Source: Candidatus Eisenbergiella stercoravium
GTDB taxonomy: Bacteria > Bacillota > Clostridia > Lachnospirales > Lachnospiraceae
Reading direction: 5' to 3'
DNA length: 64,000 bases
NCBI GenBank assembly: GCA_019113175.1
Contig: DXHY01000031.1
Location: 1 to 64,000, forward strand
Part shown: positions 24,401-33,487 of the stretch, piece after piece
Layout of the letters: each line of letters begins with the position of its first letter
Position numbering within the stretch: position 1 is the stretch's first letter
The notes under the pieces: generated by a model
Databases searched by the model: none
Told to the model about the DNA's origin: nothing
Seen by the model: the letters and a program-made list of their open reading frames with translations, nothing else
Program-made: the position numbers and the translations under genes

Positions 24401-25003
24401 GCAGACCGGAGCTTCTCCATCCATCATGGCCCAATCCAGATAAGCATGGCAGGCTTCAAACCTTTCTTTCCAGGACAACGCTTTTACCATCATCCTGGCG
24501 TCCCCGCCGATTTCCGGTATCTGTGCTTCCAGCAGTCTCTGGCCATTCAGTCTGGCAGTATAATGCATACCGTCCCTTTCCAGCGAAAGACGCACCGGCA
24601 TTTCCTTATTCCAGGGCGCTTTTGATACCACAAGCCACTTGGGCTGCCCGGCACTCATAAAGGATTCCCCGTTCTGACTGCCGGAATGAACACGCAGCTC
24701 GATCCATTCCTCTGTAGCCGCCAGAAGCACATATCTGCCAAAGGAACTGTCTCCTGCGTAGAATCCGACTGCGCATCCCGTACAGCCCTCATCCCAACCG
24801 GCAAATTCAGCTGCAACACAGCTTTTTTCCTGCAGCCATATACGGCTGAGCAGACAGTTCCCCTCATTCCACATATCATGCTCTGGAAGCGCAATATAGG
24901 AATCTCCACTATGATACGGCACTTCCAGACAGGGGGTCGTCATATTACAGAACTGCCATATCGACGGGTTTAATTTTTTATCTGTAAAATGATCCTGCAG
25001 CAT
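21419..25003 (-). CDS. Multidomain GH2-family glycoside hydrolase
   Basis: A 1194-residue intracellular enzyme without signal peptide. Residues about 1-190 form a concanavalin/DUF1349-like beta sandwich and about 205-285 a carboxypeptidase-regulatory-like fold (GRVLNEKGEALAGAGVHVAG). Then come the GH2 sugar-binding and Ig-like domains (LSLNGTWQFQFDPED, YAWYRRRFTVP) and the TIM barrel, with acid/base Glu in STINESWG and nucleophile Glu in PVLISEFLHI. GH2 covers galactosidase, mannosidase, glucuronidase and arabinosidase activities; specificity cannot be assigned. ATG 25003 has GAGGTG upstream. It starts 5 bp after the GH43 stop. Confidence 0.87.
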   Translation of the reverse strand: MLQDHFTDKKLNPSIWQFCNMTTPCLEVPYHSGDSYIALPEHDMWNEGNCLLSRIWLQEKSCVAAEFAGWDEGCTGCAVGFYAGDSSFGRYVLLAATEEWIELRVHSGSQNGESFMSAGQPKWLVVSKAPWNKEMPVRLSLERDGMHYTARLNGQRLLEAQIPEIGGDARMMVKALSWKERFEACHAYLDWAMMDGEAPVCRLNGRVLNEKGEALAGAGVHVAGFDEFFTLCGQDGRFTLERVPRGKHRVIAAAEGYLFAGKEVCCVPGEGNDVCIVLQEQTAGNIPRKEYNNPLFDRSEHGWLSLNGTWQFQFDPEDIGVKEHWYEAEAPQYDRHIRVPFSWASLMGFGEEHLACGKTLHEMNTQFNNFHLTGEYAWYRRRFTVPEGFPEGDHIVLHIGASSNVTYVWLDGRYQGMRVDEYSDLEFDLGLLKPGSSHTLAVKVRFPHDILSHNMGKQIFWFSSAPGIWQSVWIEPRSLAHLTSLRLTPQLEFADGACMRAVVEVETETENVSDGSVSVKLTAPETGRIYQMELPLEKGVGKGKFLIDDPRLWEYRNGRLYQAEAALTTNGKTVDRVKSYVGLRKVETRWLPGHSPEENPDPLEQYQYIYLNGKPFYVIGVLDQCYNAFGIYTYRCLDEEGREGKRGSIRYDIDRTMAYGYNLSRVHIKENEPLWYEECDKRGLLVWTEHPGNFYATPEDPRWQEAYRRELDGMLKRLHNHPCIVIVSTINESWGVEGCHVSTPWENELRYHFLRDMAFRAKKAWPHVLVCDNSGFGKTEAGEINDFHYYPSEHWEAKKRWEKLMEDCYPGSIYNYINHAHGPHCVGEAVQTGKPVLISEFLHINGIDMQLRMFQKIAGYLRMNVASHEMEDSGPMTAERYERDYGYVDHHRNPLGYDMVNNMDMVIPDCNRIEYVRPGQMMEISLFTSHFAWKEWKNPVLHITVTGIDMLGRYVEELAEEQRPICQSAFSVKKQENFVFTVPEKMRGAYVFFYLEDGEEILCRNYMQLFIEGADEDSEAQEGIIIPPGSFRRADGDYVQTMTEGNGACAVCICGEGILQYDLTLKEAVDSGTLILEAGAREGKNAVQVTDEKMFGTQIEIYWDDDRIAMISPEDDPSDERALFSNGVQGGKPYNYRNTGRLGYGERFEVMLPKEKFSGGRHTLSFVCGKGGMTIYGRYTGRYGFDPAILYQKG

Positions 25004-25008
25004 ATGAT

Positions 25009-27219
25009 TCACCTCAACTCATATTTCACTCTTTTTACAAGAATCCTTGCTCCAAAGGAACCCGTTCCTGCGCGCCCGTACGGAAGCGGATCCGCTTCCA
25101 TAACAGATACGACCCTGATCCCGTCGATCCATACGGTAAGCTGTCCTTCCCGGATTTCCATCCGAATCCGATAATCCTTCCATGTCTGTACCGGACACCG
25201 CTGACGCCACAGTTCCTTCCTGCCGAAATCCATCCTCCAGAGGAACATTTCATTTCCATCGAATCCCACAAAATATCCTCTGTATCCCGCCTGGATCTGC
25301 GCCGGATAGCTGGAGTCCTCGCTCACACGCAGGAAAAGGCCGGCAGGACATTCGCTGTCGAGTTCATAGAACAGCATATCCGCTTCAATGAATCCATCGG
25401 TATGGAACCGTTTTCCAAAACGGGATAAAACCTGGCCCCGTCGATCCATCTGCATGCCTTCCATACGATCGATACTGATATCCCCTTCTATCTGATCCGC
25501 TCTGTGACAAAGCTCCAGCCCCTCATATCTGCCGCTTTCAGGAACCAGCGCCGGGAACAGATCCACACATTCTAAAAGAATATCTCCTTCCTTTACGATT
25601 ACGCCAAATTCCTGTGTTCCGCCGGAAAGACTGATGCGTCCTGCCTCCATTCTCCTCATGCATTCCATTCTGCCATATTCCGAACAGATGCTTCCTCCCG
25701 GAAATTCCCACAGGAGACAGGCATCCCCAAATGCCTGTACAAGCGCCTGGATATGATACTCCCCCGCCTGCTCTACATTGATCCGGAATCTGAGTTTATC
25801 TCCCCGATGCAGCTCCAGATACTTCCGGCTGTCCAGACCTGTATATACCTCCCCCCTGGATCCGGGCATGGCAAGCAGCGCATATACTTTGCCCGGGATA
25901 TTATTGTAATGCAGCCGGTCTCCGGATTGCCCCACCTGACCATGGAAAGCGCAGAAGGAAGTCTTCTGTGCCCGCAGGGTCCCTATCGCTCCCTTTGCTT
26001 CCAGCGATCCCGCCGTTCCCTGCTGCATCAGATCAATCAGAAACCGGGTTTCCTCCGGCGCAAATTCTATGCGCACTGTATGCAGTACATCCGTACGGAA
26101 ACCTTCAAACAGCGGTTTTTCCAGCAGACAGCTTCTTTCCTCCCCATTATGAAGCATAACGAAAAATCTTCCCCCCAGGCAGGATACTTCCATATATTCC
26201 TTTTCTCCCCGAAAGGCAAACAGCGCCGTCCCTTCTTCTCCGGGAATCAGAGTAACCTCTGCCGTACCGGTCTGCCCCATTTCTGCTGCCGAAAGGATTC
26301 TGCCTTCCTCAAGCCGGAACTTTCCTTTATCCTCTTCTCTATCTGCCCATCCATAGAAATCCGCTCTTTCCGGAGCCGGACACATCCCCTGGGAAGGACC
26401 GCTCACCGTCATCTCATCTCCCGGGAACAGCAGACGGTCCATGCGGGCATTACGGCCATTGCGCTTTCCTTCCCGGCTGACAGGATAGCTGTGATAAAAG
26501 ATCCAGTAGCTGTCCAGATCCGGCCCGATTACGCTGGAGGAATGCCCAAGACTTCCCGTTTCATAATCGGAATTGACCAGCAGAGTTTTATTACGCGGAA
26601 CTCGCCATGGCCCCATCGGTCCCTCTTCGCTTACCGCATAGTCGATCCTGTATCCGCGGGAAAGAAGATGATTTCCAGTCATGGTAATATAGTAACGGCC
26701 TCCGCGCTTAAATACACCGGGGCCTTCCGTCCAGTGTCCCATGGATGTTCCTGCCAGTTCCACGCCCTCATGCATTCTGCCGTCCCTTTCCATCCTGTGC
26801 GCACAGATCGAAGGATTCTCAGCATGAAAAAAATAAAGCTCCCCATCATCATCCGCAAACATGGAACCATCGATTGTCAGGCCCAGATTATCGGTGAGCC
26901 GTCTGAATGGCCCGACCGGACTATCTGATGTATACAGATAATGCCCTTCTCCCCTTGGAGAGGTGATCAGGTAAAAGGTTCCGTTAAAATAAAAGATTTC
27001 CGGAGCATACGCATGGCTCAGGATCGGATCATCGGATACTTTCCCCACGCAGCTCCATTTCACCAGATCCTCTGATTCCCATGCCAGGATCCCTTCTTCG
27101 CCTGCTGACGGATAGAGATAAAATCTTCCGTTAAACCGATAGACAAACGGATCCCCAACGCCTGCCTGACCTTTTTCCCCCTGTTTTGGAAGGCAGATCG
27201 GATTTTGATATTGCTTCAT
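25009..27219 (-). CDS. GH43-family glycosidase with C-terminal accessory domains
   Basis: A 736-residue protein. The N-terminal five-bladed propeller (about residues 1-300) has GH43 signatures: GVGDPFVYRFNGRFYLY (catalytic base Asp), YAPEIFYFNGTFYLI, IDGSMFADDDGELYFF and the acid Glu in WTEGPGVFKRGGRYYIT. The remaining 430 residues are beta-rich accessory regions; the last 90 (GYFVGFDGNEMFLWRMDF) look like a LamG/DUF1080-type domain. Arabinofuranosidase or xylosidase action is likely for this family. No signal peptide is seen, so it acts on imported oligosaccharides. GGGAGG precedes ATG 27219. Confidence 0.88.
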   Translation of the reverse strand: MKQYQNPICLPKQGEKGQAGVGDPFVYRFNGRFYLYPSAGEEGILAWESEDLVKWSCVGKVSDDPILSHAYAPEIFYFNGTFYLITSPRGEGHYLYTSDSPVGPFRRLTDNLGLTIDGSMFADDDGELYFFHAENPSICAHRMERDGRMHEGVELAGTSMGHWTEGPGVFKRGGRYYITMTGNHLLSRGYRIDYAVSEEGPMGPWRVPRNKTLLVNSDYETGSLGHSSSVIGPDLDSYWIFYHSYPVSREGKRNGRNARMDRLLFPGDEMTVSGPSQGMCPAPERADFYGWADREEDKGKFRLEEGRILSAAEMGQTGTAEVTLIPGEEGTALFAFRGEKEYMEVSCLGGRFFVMLHNGEERSCLLEKPLFEGFRTDVLHTVRIEFAPEETRFLIDLMQQGTAGSLEAKGAIGTLRAQKTSFCAFHGQVGQSGDRLHYNNIPGKVYALLAMPGSRGEVYTGLDSRKYLELHRGDKLRFRINVEQAGEYHIQALVQAFGDACLLWEFPGGSICSEYGRMECMRRMEAGRISLSGGTQEFGVIVKEGDILLECVDLFPALVPESGRYEGLELCHRADQIEGDISIDRMEGMQMDRRGQVLSRFGKRFHTDGFIEADMLFYELDSECPAGLFLRVSEDSSYPAQIQAGYRGYFVGFDGNEMFLWRMDFGRKELWRQRCPVQTWKDYRIRMEIREGQLTVWIDGIRVVSVMEADPLPYGRAGTGSFGARILVKRVKYELR

Positions 27220-27276
27220 ATCTAAAGTCCCTCCCTTAATATCCCCCGTAGTTTCCTGTTATCCAATTATCCAAAG

Positions 27277-27298
27277 GGGCTGCGCTTACGCGCAGCCC
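27277..27298 (-). terminator. Hairpin between binding-protein gene and GH43 gene
   Basis: Perfect 9 bp arms GGGCTGCGC/GCGCAGCCC with loop ttac lie 11 bp past the binding-protein stop. There is no T run, so it more likely protects the upstream message or reduces read-through than fully terminates. This is a common arrangement after highly expressed binding-protein genes. Confidence 0.6.
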
Positions 27299-27308
27299 AA
27301 CGAGCGTT

Positions 27309-28799
27309 TTACAAGTCGTCTTTTATGCTGTCGATCACGTTTGTCATTTCTTCTGCGATCTGAGCAACCGCTTCTTCTGCTGTAATCTCACCTGCCAGTG
27401 CAGACTGAATCGCCACTTCTTCAATATCACCTACCTGAGCCGATACATAAGGAACATCTGTATCAGCCAGCTGAGACGCCACCGCCAGATTCGCCTTTAA
27501 GGCATCATATACCGGATTTCCAAGCTCCAGGAAAATATCACGTTCATAATTGGAGGCCCTGCAGGGATCCATCTCAATAGGCGCTTTGATGTATTCCCCA
27601 TCTTTGGATGTTACCAGTTCACAGAACTTGAACGCCATCTCCTGCTCCGGACTGCTTGCCGCGATAGACATCGCCCAGCCGCCCAGGCAGGGGCTTCCGC
27701 CAGGAACAAGACCGTATCCGATCTTTCCCTTGGTCGGGGAATCGTCCGCTTCACAATTCATATAAAGTCCGGGCCATTGCTCCATCATCGCTGCATTTCC
27801 CTGAGCGAAGTAAGTATTTCCCGTATCCCAGTCAAAAGTAATGCTTTCCTCAGGCGCACATTCCACAAGATCCAGCATGAACTGAAGCGCTTCCACACCG
27901 CTGCCGTCCGTAAATCCCGGTGTAAAGTCTTCATTGAGTTCCTTTCCTCCAAAATACCCCAGATGGTTAAACCAGGTAAATCGGCTGGAGCCTTTTGAGA
28001 GGACTCCGGAATAGCCATATTCTACAGGAGAATCCGGATTCATGGATTTTGTAAAGAACTGCGCCACCTCCAGCATCTCCTCCGGTGTTTCGGGAACGGT
28101 CAGATCACGGCCATATTTTTCTTTGAATGCAGCCTGCTGCTCCGGATCCTCAAATAAATCCTTCCGATAGAAAAATACCATGGAATCCGGCTTAAACGGA
28201 AACGCCACCTGCATTCCGTCATATCTGGAGTAAGTATCGTACATGCCGGTCAGGAAATCATCCACATCGTAGTTGGGGCTGGCAACCGTTTCAAGCATCT
28301 CTGTTATGTCTGTAAGCAGCCTGGCATGCGCGAACGAATGAATATAGGCAATCGGCATGCAGACAATATCAAACTGATTGCTGCTCAGTCCCATCTGCCC
28401 CTTCTCAAACAACTGATCCGGGAAAGACTGTACTTCAACTTCTCCACCCGTCATTTCTTTGAAAAGGGAAGCAAATATTTTAAATACCTTTTCATAATTT
28501 GCGCCGGAACAGGCCACGACAATCTTCTTTCCTTCATACATTCCCGGCTGCAGCGTTCCATCCAGATCCAGATTATCCAGCATGGGATAATCCGCCACCT
28601 TGGCGTCAGATGAGGAGGTATCCCCTTCTTCAGTAGCCGCTTCTGCCGAATCTCCTGCTGCAGTTTCAACCGTTTCCACACTCTCTGCCGAAGCGTCTCC
28701 CGCTCCGCTCTCCGGCTCTGTTGAAGCCGTGTTTCCGCATCCCGCTATCCCTCCAAGCATTGCGAGCGAAAGCAAAATCGCAAGAATCTTTCTTTTCAT
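27309..28799 (-). CDS. Sugar ABC transporter substrate-binding lipoprotein
   Basis: A 496-residue family 1 extracellular solute-binding protein. It has a lipoprotein signal (MKRKILAILLSLAMLGGIAG then Cys, lipobox GIAGC), a Ser/Glu/Thr/Ala-rich linker to about residue 75, and a binding domain with KKIVVACSGANYEKVFKIFA and AFPFKPDSMVFFYRKDLF. The start at 28799 follows GGAGGG at 6 bp; a longer in-frame start lacks an SD and would hide the signal peptide. It sits third in the operon after both permease genes. The imported glycan is presumably cleaved by the downstream GH43 and GH2 enzymes. Confidence 0.93.
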   Translation of the reverse strand: MKRKILAILLSLAMLGGIAGCGNTASTEPESGAGDASAESVETVETAAGDSAEAATEEGDTSSSDAKVADYPMLDNLDLDGTLQPGMYEGKKIVVACSGANYEKVFKIFASLFKEMTGGEVEVQSFPDQLFEKGQMGLSSNQFDIVCMPIAYIHSFAHARLLTDITEMLETVASPNYDVDDFLTGMYDTYSRYDGMQVAFPFKPDSMVFFYRKDLFEDPEQQAAFKEKYGRDLTVPETPEEMLEVAQFFTKSMNPDSPVEYGYSGVLSKGSSRFTWFNHLGYFGGKELNEDFTPGFTDGSGVEALQFMLDLVECAPEESITFDWDTGNTYFAQGNAAMMEQWPGLYMNCEADDSPTKGKIGYGLVPGGSPCLGGWAMSIAASSPEQEMAFKFCELVTSKDGEYIKAPIEMDPCRASNYERDIFLELGNPVYDALKANLAVASQLADTDVPYVSAQVGDIEEVAIQSALAGEITAEEAVAQIAEEMTNVIDSIKDDL

Positions 28800-28895
28800 A
28801 AATAACCCTCCTTTTCTGTATGCAAATGTTCTGTCATCCCCGGGTTCTTCTGCCAGAGCATCTGCGTTGTGCATTTTATATGAAGGCAGGAAAAC

Positions 28896-29744
28896 CTACC
28901 CCTTCACCGCTCCTGCTGTAAATCCCTTTACGATATACTTCTGCATCGTCAGAGACAGAATAATGGCCGGAACCATTGACAGCGTGCCTGCCGCCGCAAT
29001 AGAACCAAAGGGCGTATCTCTGTCTCGTTGAATCATACTGTTGATCGCGATCGGCAGCGTTTTTGAGGTATCCTTAAAGGTCAGCGTCAATGCAAGTCCA
29101 AATTCATTCCACGCTCCAATAAAGCACAAAATCGCTACTACTGAAATACTCGGAAGAACAAGCGGAAGCGCAATCGCCCAGTACATCCGATAACTGGAGC
29201 ATCCGTCTATGCTTGCCGACTCATAAATTTCCCGTGGGATTTCTTCATAAAACCCAAGGAATAGCCAGACTGACATGGGCAGACTAAAGGTGCAATATGC
29301 CACAACAAGCCCCATCCTGTTATCCAGAAGGCCGATATTCAGATAAATAATATACAGTGGAATTGTATAGAGCAATCCCGGGATCATCCGAATAATATAA
29401 ATTCCCAGTGAAACAGCCTTATTCCCCCGAAAGCTGAAACGTGTCAGTCCGAATCCGGCCATAGACGCAACCACCACGCACAGCAGGGTTGTGAGCACGG
29501 CGATCACGGCGCTGTTCAGAAGGTAAACCGGAAATTGAGTATTGCGGAAAATCTCCAGATAATTTTCCATTGTTACTCTTGTCGGAACATACTGGGGTAC
29601 CGTAGTCAGTATATCCTCTTTATACTTGACGGACATGGTTACGCACCAGTAGATTGGAAAGATGAAAAAGAAGCTACAGATACACAGGCCGATAAAAATT
29701 GCTGCCTGTATCAAATTTTTTCTTTTAAAACGTCTGGTTTTCAC
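28896..29744 (-). CDS. Sugar ABC transporter permease (MalG type)
   Basis: A 282-residue inner-membrane permease with about six membrane segments and the EAA loop motif (ESASIDGCSSYRMYWAIALP) that contacts the ATPase. Members of this class form a heterodimer with a MalF-type partner, here the gene just upstream (13 bp gap). The start is GTG at 29744 with AGGAGGG. No ATP-binding subunit is encoded in this cluster, so a shared MsmK-like ATPase elsewhere is expected. Confidence 0.93.
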   Translation of the reverse strand: MKTRRFKRKNLIQAAIFIGLCICSFFFIFPIYWCVTMSVKYKEDILTTVPQYVPTRVTMENYLEIFRNTQFPVYLLNSAVIAVLTTLLCVVVASMAGFGLTRFSFRGNKAVSLGIYIIRMIPGLLYTIPLYIIYLNIGLLDNRMGLVVAYCTFSLPMSVWLFLGFYEEIPREIYESASIDGCSSYRMYWAIALPLVLPSISVVAILCFIGAWNEFGLALTLTFKDTSKTLPIAINSMIQRDRDTPFGSIAAAGTLSMVPAIILSLTMQKYIVKGFTAGAVKG

Positions 29745-29757
29745 GCTGTCCCTCCTC

Positions 29758-30681
29758 TCAGTCGTTCCGCTTTCTCATAATCATCATGGTTACGACAGCC
29801 ACAATAGAAACAACCACGAAGAAAATAAATGCTCCTGCCGATCCTTCTCCCACATTGTTATAACGGAAGGCCGTTTTATAGATAGTCGTACCTATCGTTT
29901 CCGTAGACGCTCCCGGCGCCCCGTTTGTCAGCTGCATTACGGCGTCAAACGCGCGAAGCGCATCACTGATGCGGATAGATACCACAAGAGCTATAAAGTT
30001 CCGGATGGTAGGAAGCGTTATACTGAAAAAAATTCTGACTCCGGAGGCTCCATCCACCCGTGCTGCTTCAATCATCTCGCTGGAAACCGTCTTCAACGCC
30101 GCCTGAAATACCAAAACGCAAAACGGAGTTGCCATCCAGATTTCTACAATAATAATGGCTATCTTCGCGTAAAACGTCTCTCCCAGCCAGTTAAACTGAG
30201 GAAGGCCAAGGAGATCAAGGGTATTGTTGACCACGCCATATACCGGATAAAACATCAGCTTCCATACCGTTGCCGACACCACTGCTGCCACCATCATGGG
30301 AATGATCAGGAGTGTTTTAAACGGAGCCGCAAAACGATTGGAATGTTCACTGTTCAGCATGGAAGCGATCAGCAGTCCCAATACGGTTTCGATCACTACT
30401 ACCACCAGCGCAAACGTCAGCGTCCATTGAATCGAGTCAAGGAAATTTTGATTTGTCAGCATGGAAACATAATTTTCCAGTCCTACAAAATGTCTCGTAC
30501 TGGGCGGCATCGCAAGATTGTAGGATTGAAAGCTCAAATAAAAGGAATATCCAATCGGGATAACAGAAATTGCAATCAGCATCAGTACGGCAGGCGCCAA
30601 AAAGACGACTGGCGCAATTTTCTCGGAAAACGGCTTCTTGAATTTTGTTCTTTTTTTCACAGCTGTTTTGCTCATTTTCAT
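29758..30681 (-). CDS. Sugar ABC transporter permease (MalF/UgpA type)
   Basis: A 307-residue permease with a basic N terminus, a first membrane segment (PVVFLAPAVLMLIAISVIPI), further helices and the EAA motif EMIEAARVDGASGVRIFFSI. It is the first gene of the five-gene minus-strand cassette. Several starts are close together (GTG 30684, ATG 30681, ATG 30675); 30681 is chosen next to GGGGAG, with some doubt because its spacing is short. It is divergent from the metallo-beta-lactamase-fold gene across a 282 bp AT-rich control region. Confidence 0.92.
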   Translation of the reverse strand: MKMSKTAVKKRTKFKKPFSEKIAPVVFLAPAVLMLIAISVIPIGYSFYLSFQSYNLAMPPSTRHFVGLENYVSMLTNQNFLDSIQWTLTFALVVVVIETVLGLLIASMLNSEHSNRFAAPFKTLLIIPMMVAAVVSATVWKLMFYPVYGVVNNTLDLLGLPQFNWLGETFYAKIAIIIVEIWMATPFCVLVFQAALKTVSSEMIEAARVDGASGVRIFFSITLPTIRNFIALVVSIRISDALRAFDAVMQLTNGAPGASTETIGTTIYKTAFRYNNVGEGSAGAFIFFVVVSIVAVVTMMIMRKRND

Positions 30682-30759
30682 CACTCTCCCCTTTCTCTTT
30701 TCCTTTCATCCGTAAAATGATTATAACATTTCGTTTTTATTAAATATATATTATATATA

Positions 30760-30784
30760 GTATAAAAATCGCATAATTTTATAC
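30760..30784. promoter_or_regulatory. Operator-like palindrome in the cassette control region
   Basis: GTATAAAA and TTTTATAC arms (8 bp each) are separated by 9 bp in the AT-rich space between the permease and the divergent gene. A further TTTTTATAC half-site lies near 30840. The dyad suits a GntR/LacI-type dimer such as the regulator at 20283. Low sequence complexity lowers confidence. Confidence 0.4.
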
Positions 30785-30893
30785 ATTCTAATATCTGCTC
30801 TATTCTTTCTCTTTATTTTCTTGATGATTTTCTAATATATTTTTATACATTTTTTTAAAATTTGTGTTTATTTTGCCAATTCTCCATTTCTGA

Positions 30894-30922
30894 TTGACAG
30901 AAAAAAATAGACATTATAAAAT
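30894..30922 (+). promoter_or_regulatory. Promoter of the MBL-fold gene
   Basis: TTGACA (30894-30899) and TAAAAT (30917-30922) with a 17 bp spacer lie 41 bp upstream of the ATG at 30964. Confidence 0.75.
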
Positions 30923-30963
30923 GCAGATAAGTTCCGGAAACTTAAAAAAGAAGGAGACTGAAA

Positions 30964-31803
30964 ATGTCATTCAAAACAATCCATACCGGAAATATGTCCA
31001 GCATCATCCAGCTCAATGACTCAGCCTTCCTGCGTCTGGGTAATCTTCCCATTCGGGATCAATGCAATACCGGAATTCTGGTTACAACGGATGGCATCAT
31101 CCTGATTGATTTTCCACAGCAGGATCCAGCAGATGAAATTCTTTTAGAAACAGAATCTCTTTTCCGCCAAAAAGTGACTCATATCTTTTTTACACACGCT
31201 CATGGGGATCATCGAAATGGCCTGGCAGGCCTTACCAGAGAAGATATTCTTCTGCTCTGTTCTGAAGCTGGAGCGAAAGAATTAACGAACTGTTATCCAG
31301 GACTTTCTTCCCAGATTCGGGCTCTGAACAATGGAGAATCTGTAATGGCAGGTGGGCTGCATTTTTACATAGATATCCCCTTGAGGCTTCCCGCACATTC
31401 TCCATGGGATATGCTGATCTCCTGTGAAGAATATCAGCTTCTTTTTATGGGGGACTTCTTAAATCCACCGGATACTCTTTACTTCCATTCCAGCAACTAT
31501 CAAAACTGGATCCGCTCTTTATCCGCCATGTGGGATTCTTTTAACGGCAGGCTTCTGATTCCCGGACACGGCCTGCCCTGGACAGCCGCGGAAGCCTCCG
31601 TTTCTTTCAAGTACATCGTCAGTCTCGGGAAAATATTTGAAGCGCTGCTGAAAAAAGGAATGGATGGAAATTCCCTTTCAGATTTGTCCGATCTGTTCCA
31701 ACTTCTTCCGCAGGAAAAAGAGCGGCTTTCTTCTATGGGACGTCTTGCGGGGGAACATATGTTGCGTCAACTCAAGGAAATCACACAAGTCTATACACAA
31801 TAA
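30964..31803 (+). CDS. Metallo-beta-lactamase-fold hydrolase
   Basis: A 279-residue MBL-superfamily protein with the metal signature THAHGDHRNGL (HxHxDH), the Asp ligand in LLFMGDFLN and a final metal His in IPGHGLPW. The N-terminal part contains NTGILVTTDGIILIDFP. The family includes hydrolases of thioesters, lactones and quorum signals; the substrate is unknown here. AAGGAG precedes the ATG. Its position opposite the sugar cassette suggests co-regulation, perhaps action on a sugar lactone or esterified glycan (inference). AT-richer than the flanking housekeeping genes. Confidence 0.85.
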   Translation: MSFKTIHTGNMSSIIQLNDSAFLRLGNLPIRDQCNTGILVTTDGIILIDFPQQDPADEILLETESLFRQKVTHIFFTHAHGDHRNGLAGLTREDILLLCSEAGAKELTNCYPGLSSQIRALNNGESVMAGGLHFYIDIPLRLPAHSPWDMLISCEEYQLLFMGDFLNPPDTLYFHSSNYQNWIRSLSAMWDSFNGRLLIPGHGLPWTAAEASVSFKYIVSLGKIFEALLKKGMDGNSLSDLSDLFQLLPQEKERLSSMGRLAGEHMLRQLKEITQVYTQ

Positions 31804-31922
31804 CTCTGATTTCCATTTCTGCCGGAAAAATGTGATTTTTCACATCCTTCCTTACCGTAATTCCCCGTCAGAGCCGTTTTTATTCAGGCCCTGGCGTTCG
31901 CCGGGCTGAATTCGCCGCACCG

Positions 31923-31947
31923 AAAAAAGGCGGCCGAAACGGCCGCC
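31923..31947 (-). terminator. Terminator of thrC
   Basis: On the minus strand an 8 bp GC stem (GGCGGCCG/CGGCCGCC, three-base loop) at 31929-31947 is followed by six T (complement of 31923-31928). It lies 41 bp past the thrC stop. Confidence 0.9.
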
Positions 31948-31987
31948 CTGAAAAAACAGGCTTGACTTTTAATTTGCAGGCTGTATA

Positions 31988-33487
31988 TCATTTTTTCCGC
32001 AGTCCCAGGAAGTCCCTGACCATCGCTTCCATCTCACCCTTTTCACATTCCGCCGTATGAAGCACAGGCGCGGTGCGCAGCTCTTCCACCGCCGCAGGAA
32101 CCTTCACATTTGCAATTCTGGAAAGCTCGTCCACAAGAGCGAAGTCATCCCAGGTTACTTCTCCGTATCCGGGATCAATGGCCGTCATCACGCTTCTGGC
32201 GAATTTAAAGGGGCTCGCCGTGGAAGCGATTACCGCTGGCGTCCTGTCTCCCGTCTCCTCCTGATAGCGGTCATACACCGCGGCAGCCACCGCCGTGTGG
32301 GTATCGATCACATATCCCGTATCCTCATAAAGGGAGCGGATCTTATCAAAGGTTTCCTGTTCCTCGGCATAGCCGCCGTAAAAATCGGAAAGCCTCTCTC
32401 TCATTTCTTCCGTGATCTCATAGCTTCCATCCTCGGCAAGCTGGCGCATCAGCTGTGCCGTTCTCTCCGGATCATCTCCTGAAATGCGGTAAATCAGCCG
32501 CTCCAGATTGCTGGAAATCAGGATATCCATAGAAGGGGAACTGGTCAGAATAAACTCCCTGTTTTTATCGTATTCTCCCGTGGAAAAGAAATCAAAAAGC
32601 ACCCTGTTTTCATTGGAGGCGCAGATCAGCTTTCCGATGGGAAGGCCCATCAGCTTCGCATAATAAGCGGCGAGGATATTCCCGAAGTTTCCGGTGGGAA
32701 CCACCACGTTGATCCGCTCTCCGTCCCCAATCCTTCCTTCCGCCAAAAGCCGGGCATACGCATATACATAGTAGACGATCTGCGGAACCAGACGACCGAT
32801 GTTGATGGAGTTGGCAGAAGAAAACTGGTATCCCGCCCGCGCCAGCTCTTCTTCCAGTCTGCGGTCGGAGAACAGTTTCTTCACGCCGGTCTGGGCATCG
32901 TCAAAGTTTCCGTGGATGCCCACAACCAGAACATTGTCTCCCTTCTGGGTGACCATCTGCCTCTCCTGAATGGGACTGACGCCGTTTTTGGGGTAAAAAA
33001 CGATGATCTTCGTTCCCGGCACGTCCGCAAAACCGGCCATGGCCGCCTTTCCCGTATCACCGGAGGTAGCTGTGAGAATCACGATTTCCCGGTCCACATG
33101 GTTCTTCTTTGCCGCCGTAATCATCAGATAGGGCAGGATGGAAAGAGCCATATCCTTAAAAGCGATGGTCTTTCCATGGAACAGCTCCAGAAACCACACG
33201 CCCTCTGCCTCCACGAGAGGCGCGATTACCTCCGTGTCAAACTTCTCATCATAAGCGCCCTCGATGCAGCTTTTCAGCTCCTCCTCCGTAAAATCGGTGA
33301 GAAAAAGCTTCATCACCTCATAGGCGACTTCCCCATAGCTCATCTGTCCAAGCTCGCGGGGCGTTTTGTCCAGAGCCGGAATCCGCTCCGGCACAAACAG
33401 GCCGCCATCCTCAGAAAGTCCCTTCAGGATCGCCTCCGATGCGGTGGCCGTTCTGCTGCTTCTGGTGCTTTTGTATAATAGTCCCAT
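31988..33487 (-). CDS. thrC: Threonine synthase
   Basis: PLP enzyme converting O-phosphohomoserine to threonine. The 499-residue length and the two-part N-terminal region (YKSTRSSRTATASEAILKGL) fit the long bacterial/yeast class. The PLP lysine lies in ELFHGKTIAFKDMALS, and TATSGDTGKAAMAGF and VVVPTGNFGNILAAYYAK form the cofactor phosphate site. Start 33487 follows GGGAG. It is a single gene with its own terminator. Confidence 0.95.
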   Translation of the reverse strand: MGLLYKSTRSSRTATASEAILKGLSEDGGLFVPERIPALDKTPRELGQMSYGEVAYEVMKLFLTDFTEEELKSCIEGAYDEKFDTEVIAPLVEAEGVWFLELFHGKTIAFKDMALSILPYLMITAAKKNHVDREIVILTATSGDTGKAAMAGFADVPGTKIIVFYPKNGVSPIQERQMVTQKGDNVLVVGIHGNFDDAQTGVKKLFSDRRLEEELARAGYQFSSANSINIGRLVPQIVYYVYAYARLLAEGRIGDGERINVVVPTGNFGNILAAYYAKLMGLPIGKLICASNENRVLFDFFSTGEYDKNREFILTSSPSMDILISSNLERLIYRISGDDPERTAQLMRQLAEDGSYEITEEMRERLSDFYGGYAEEQETFDKIRSLYEDTGYVIDTHTAVAAAVYDRYQEETGDRTPAVIASTASPFKFARSVMTAIDPGYGEVTWDDFALVDELSRIANVKVPAAVEELRTAPVLHTAECEKGEMEAMVRDFLGLRKK

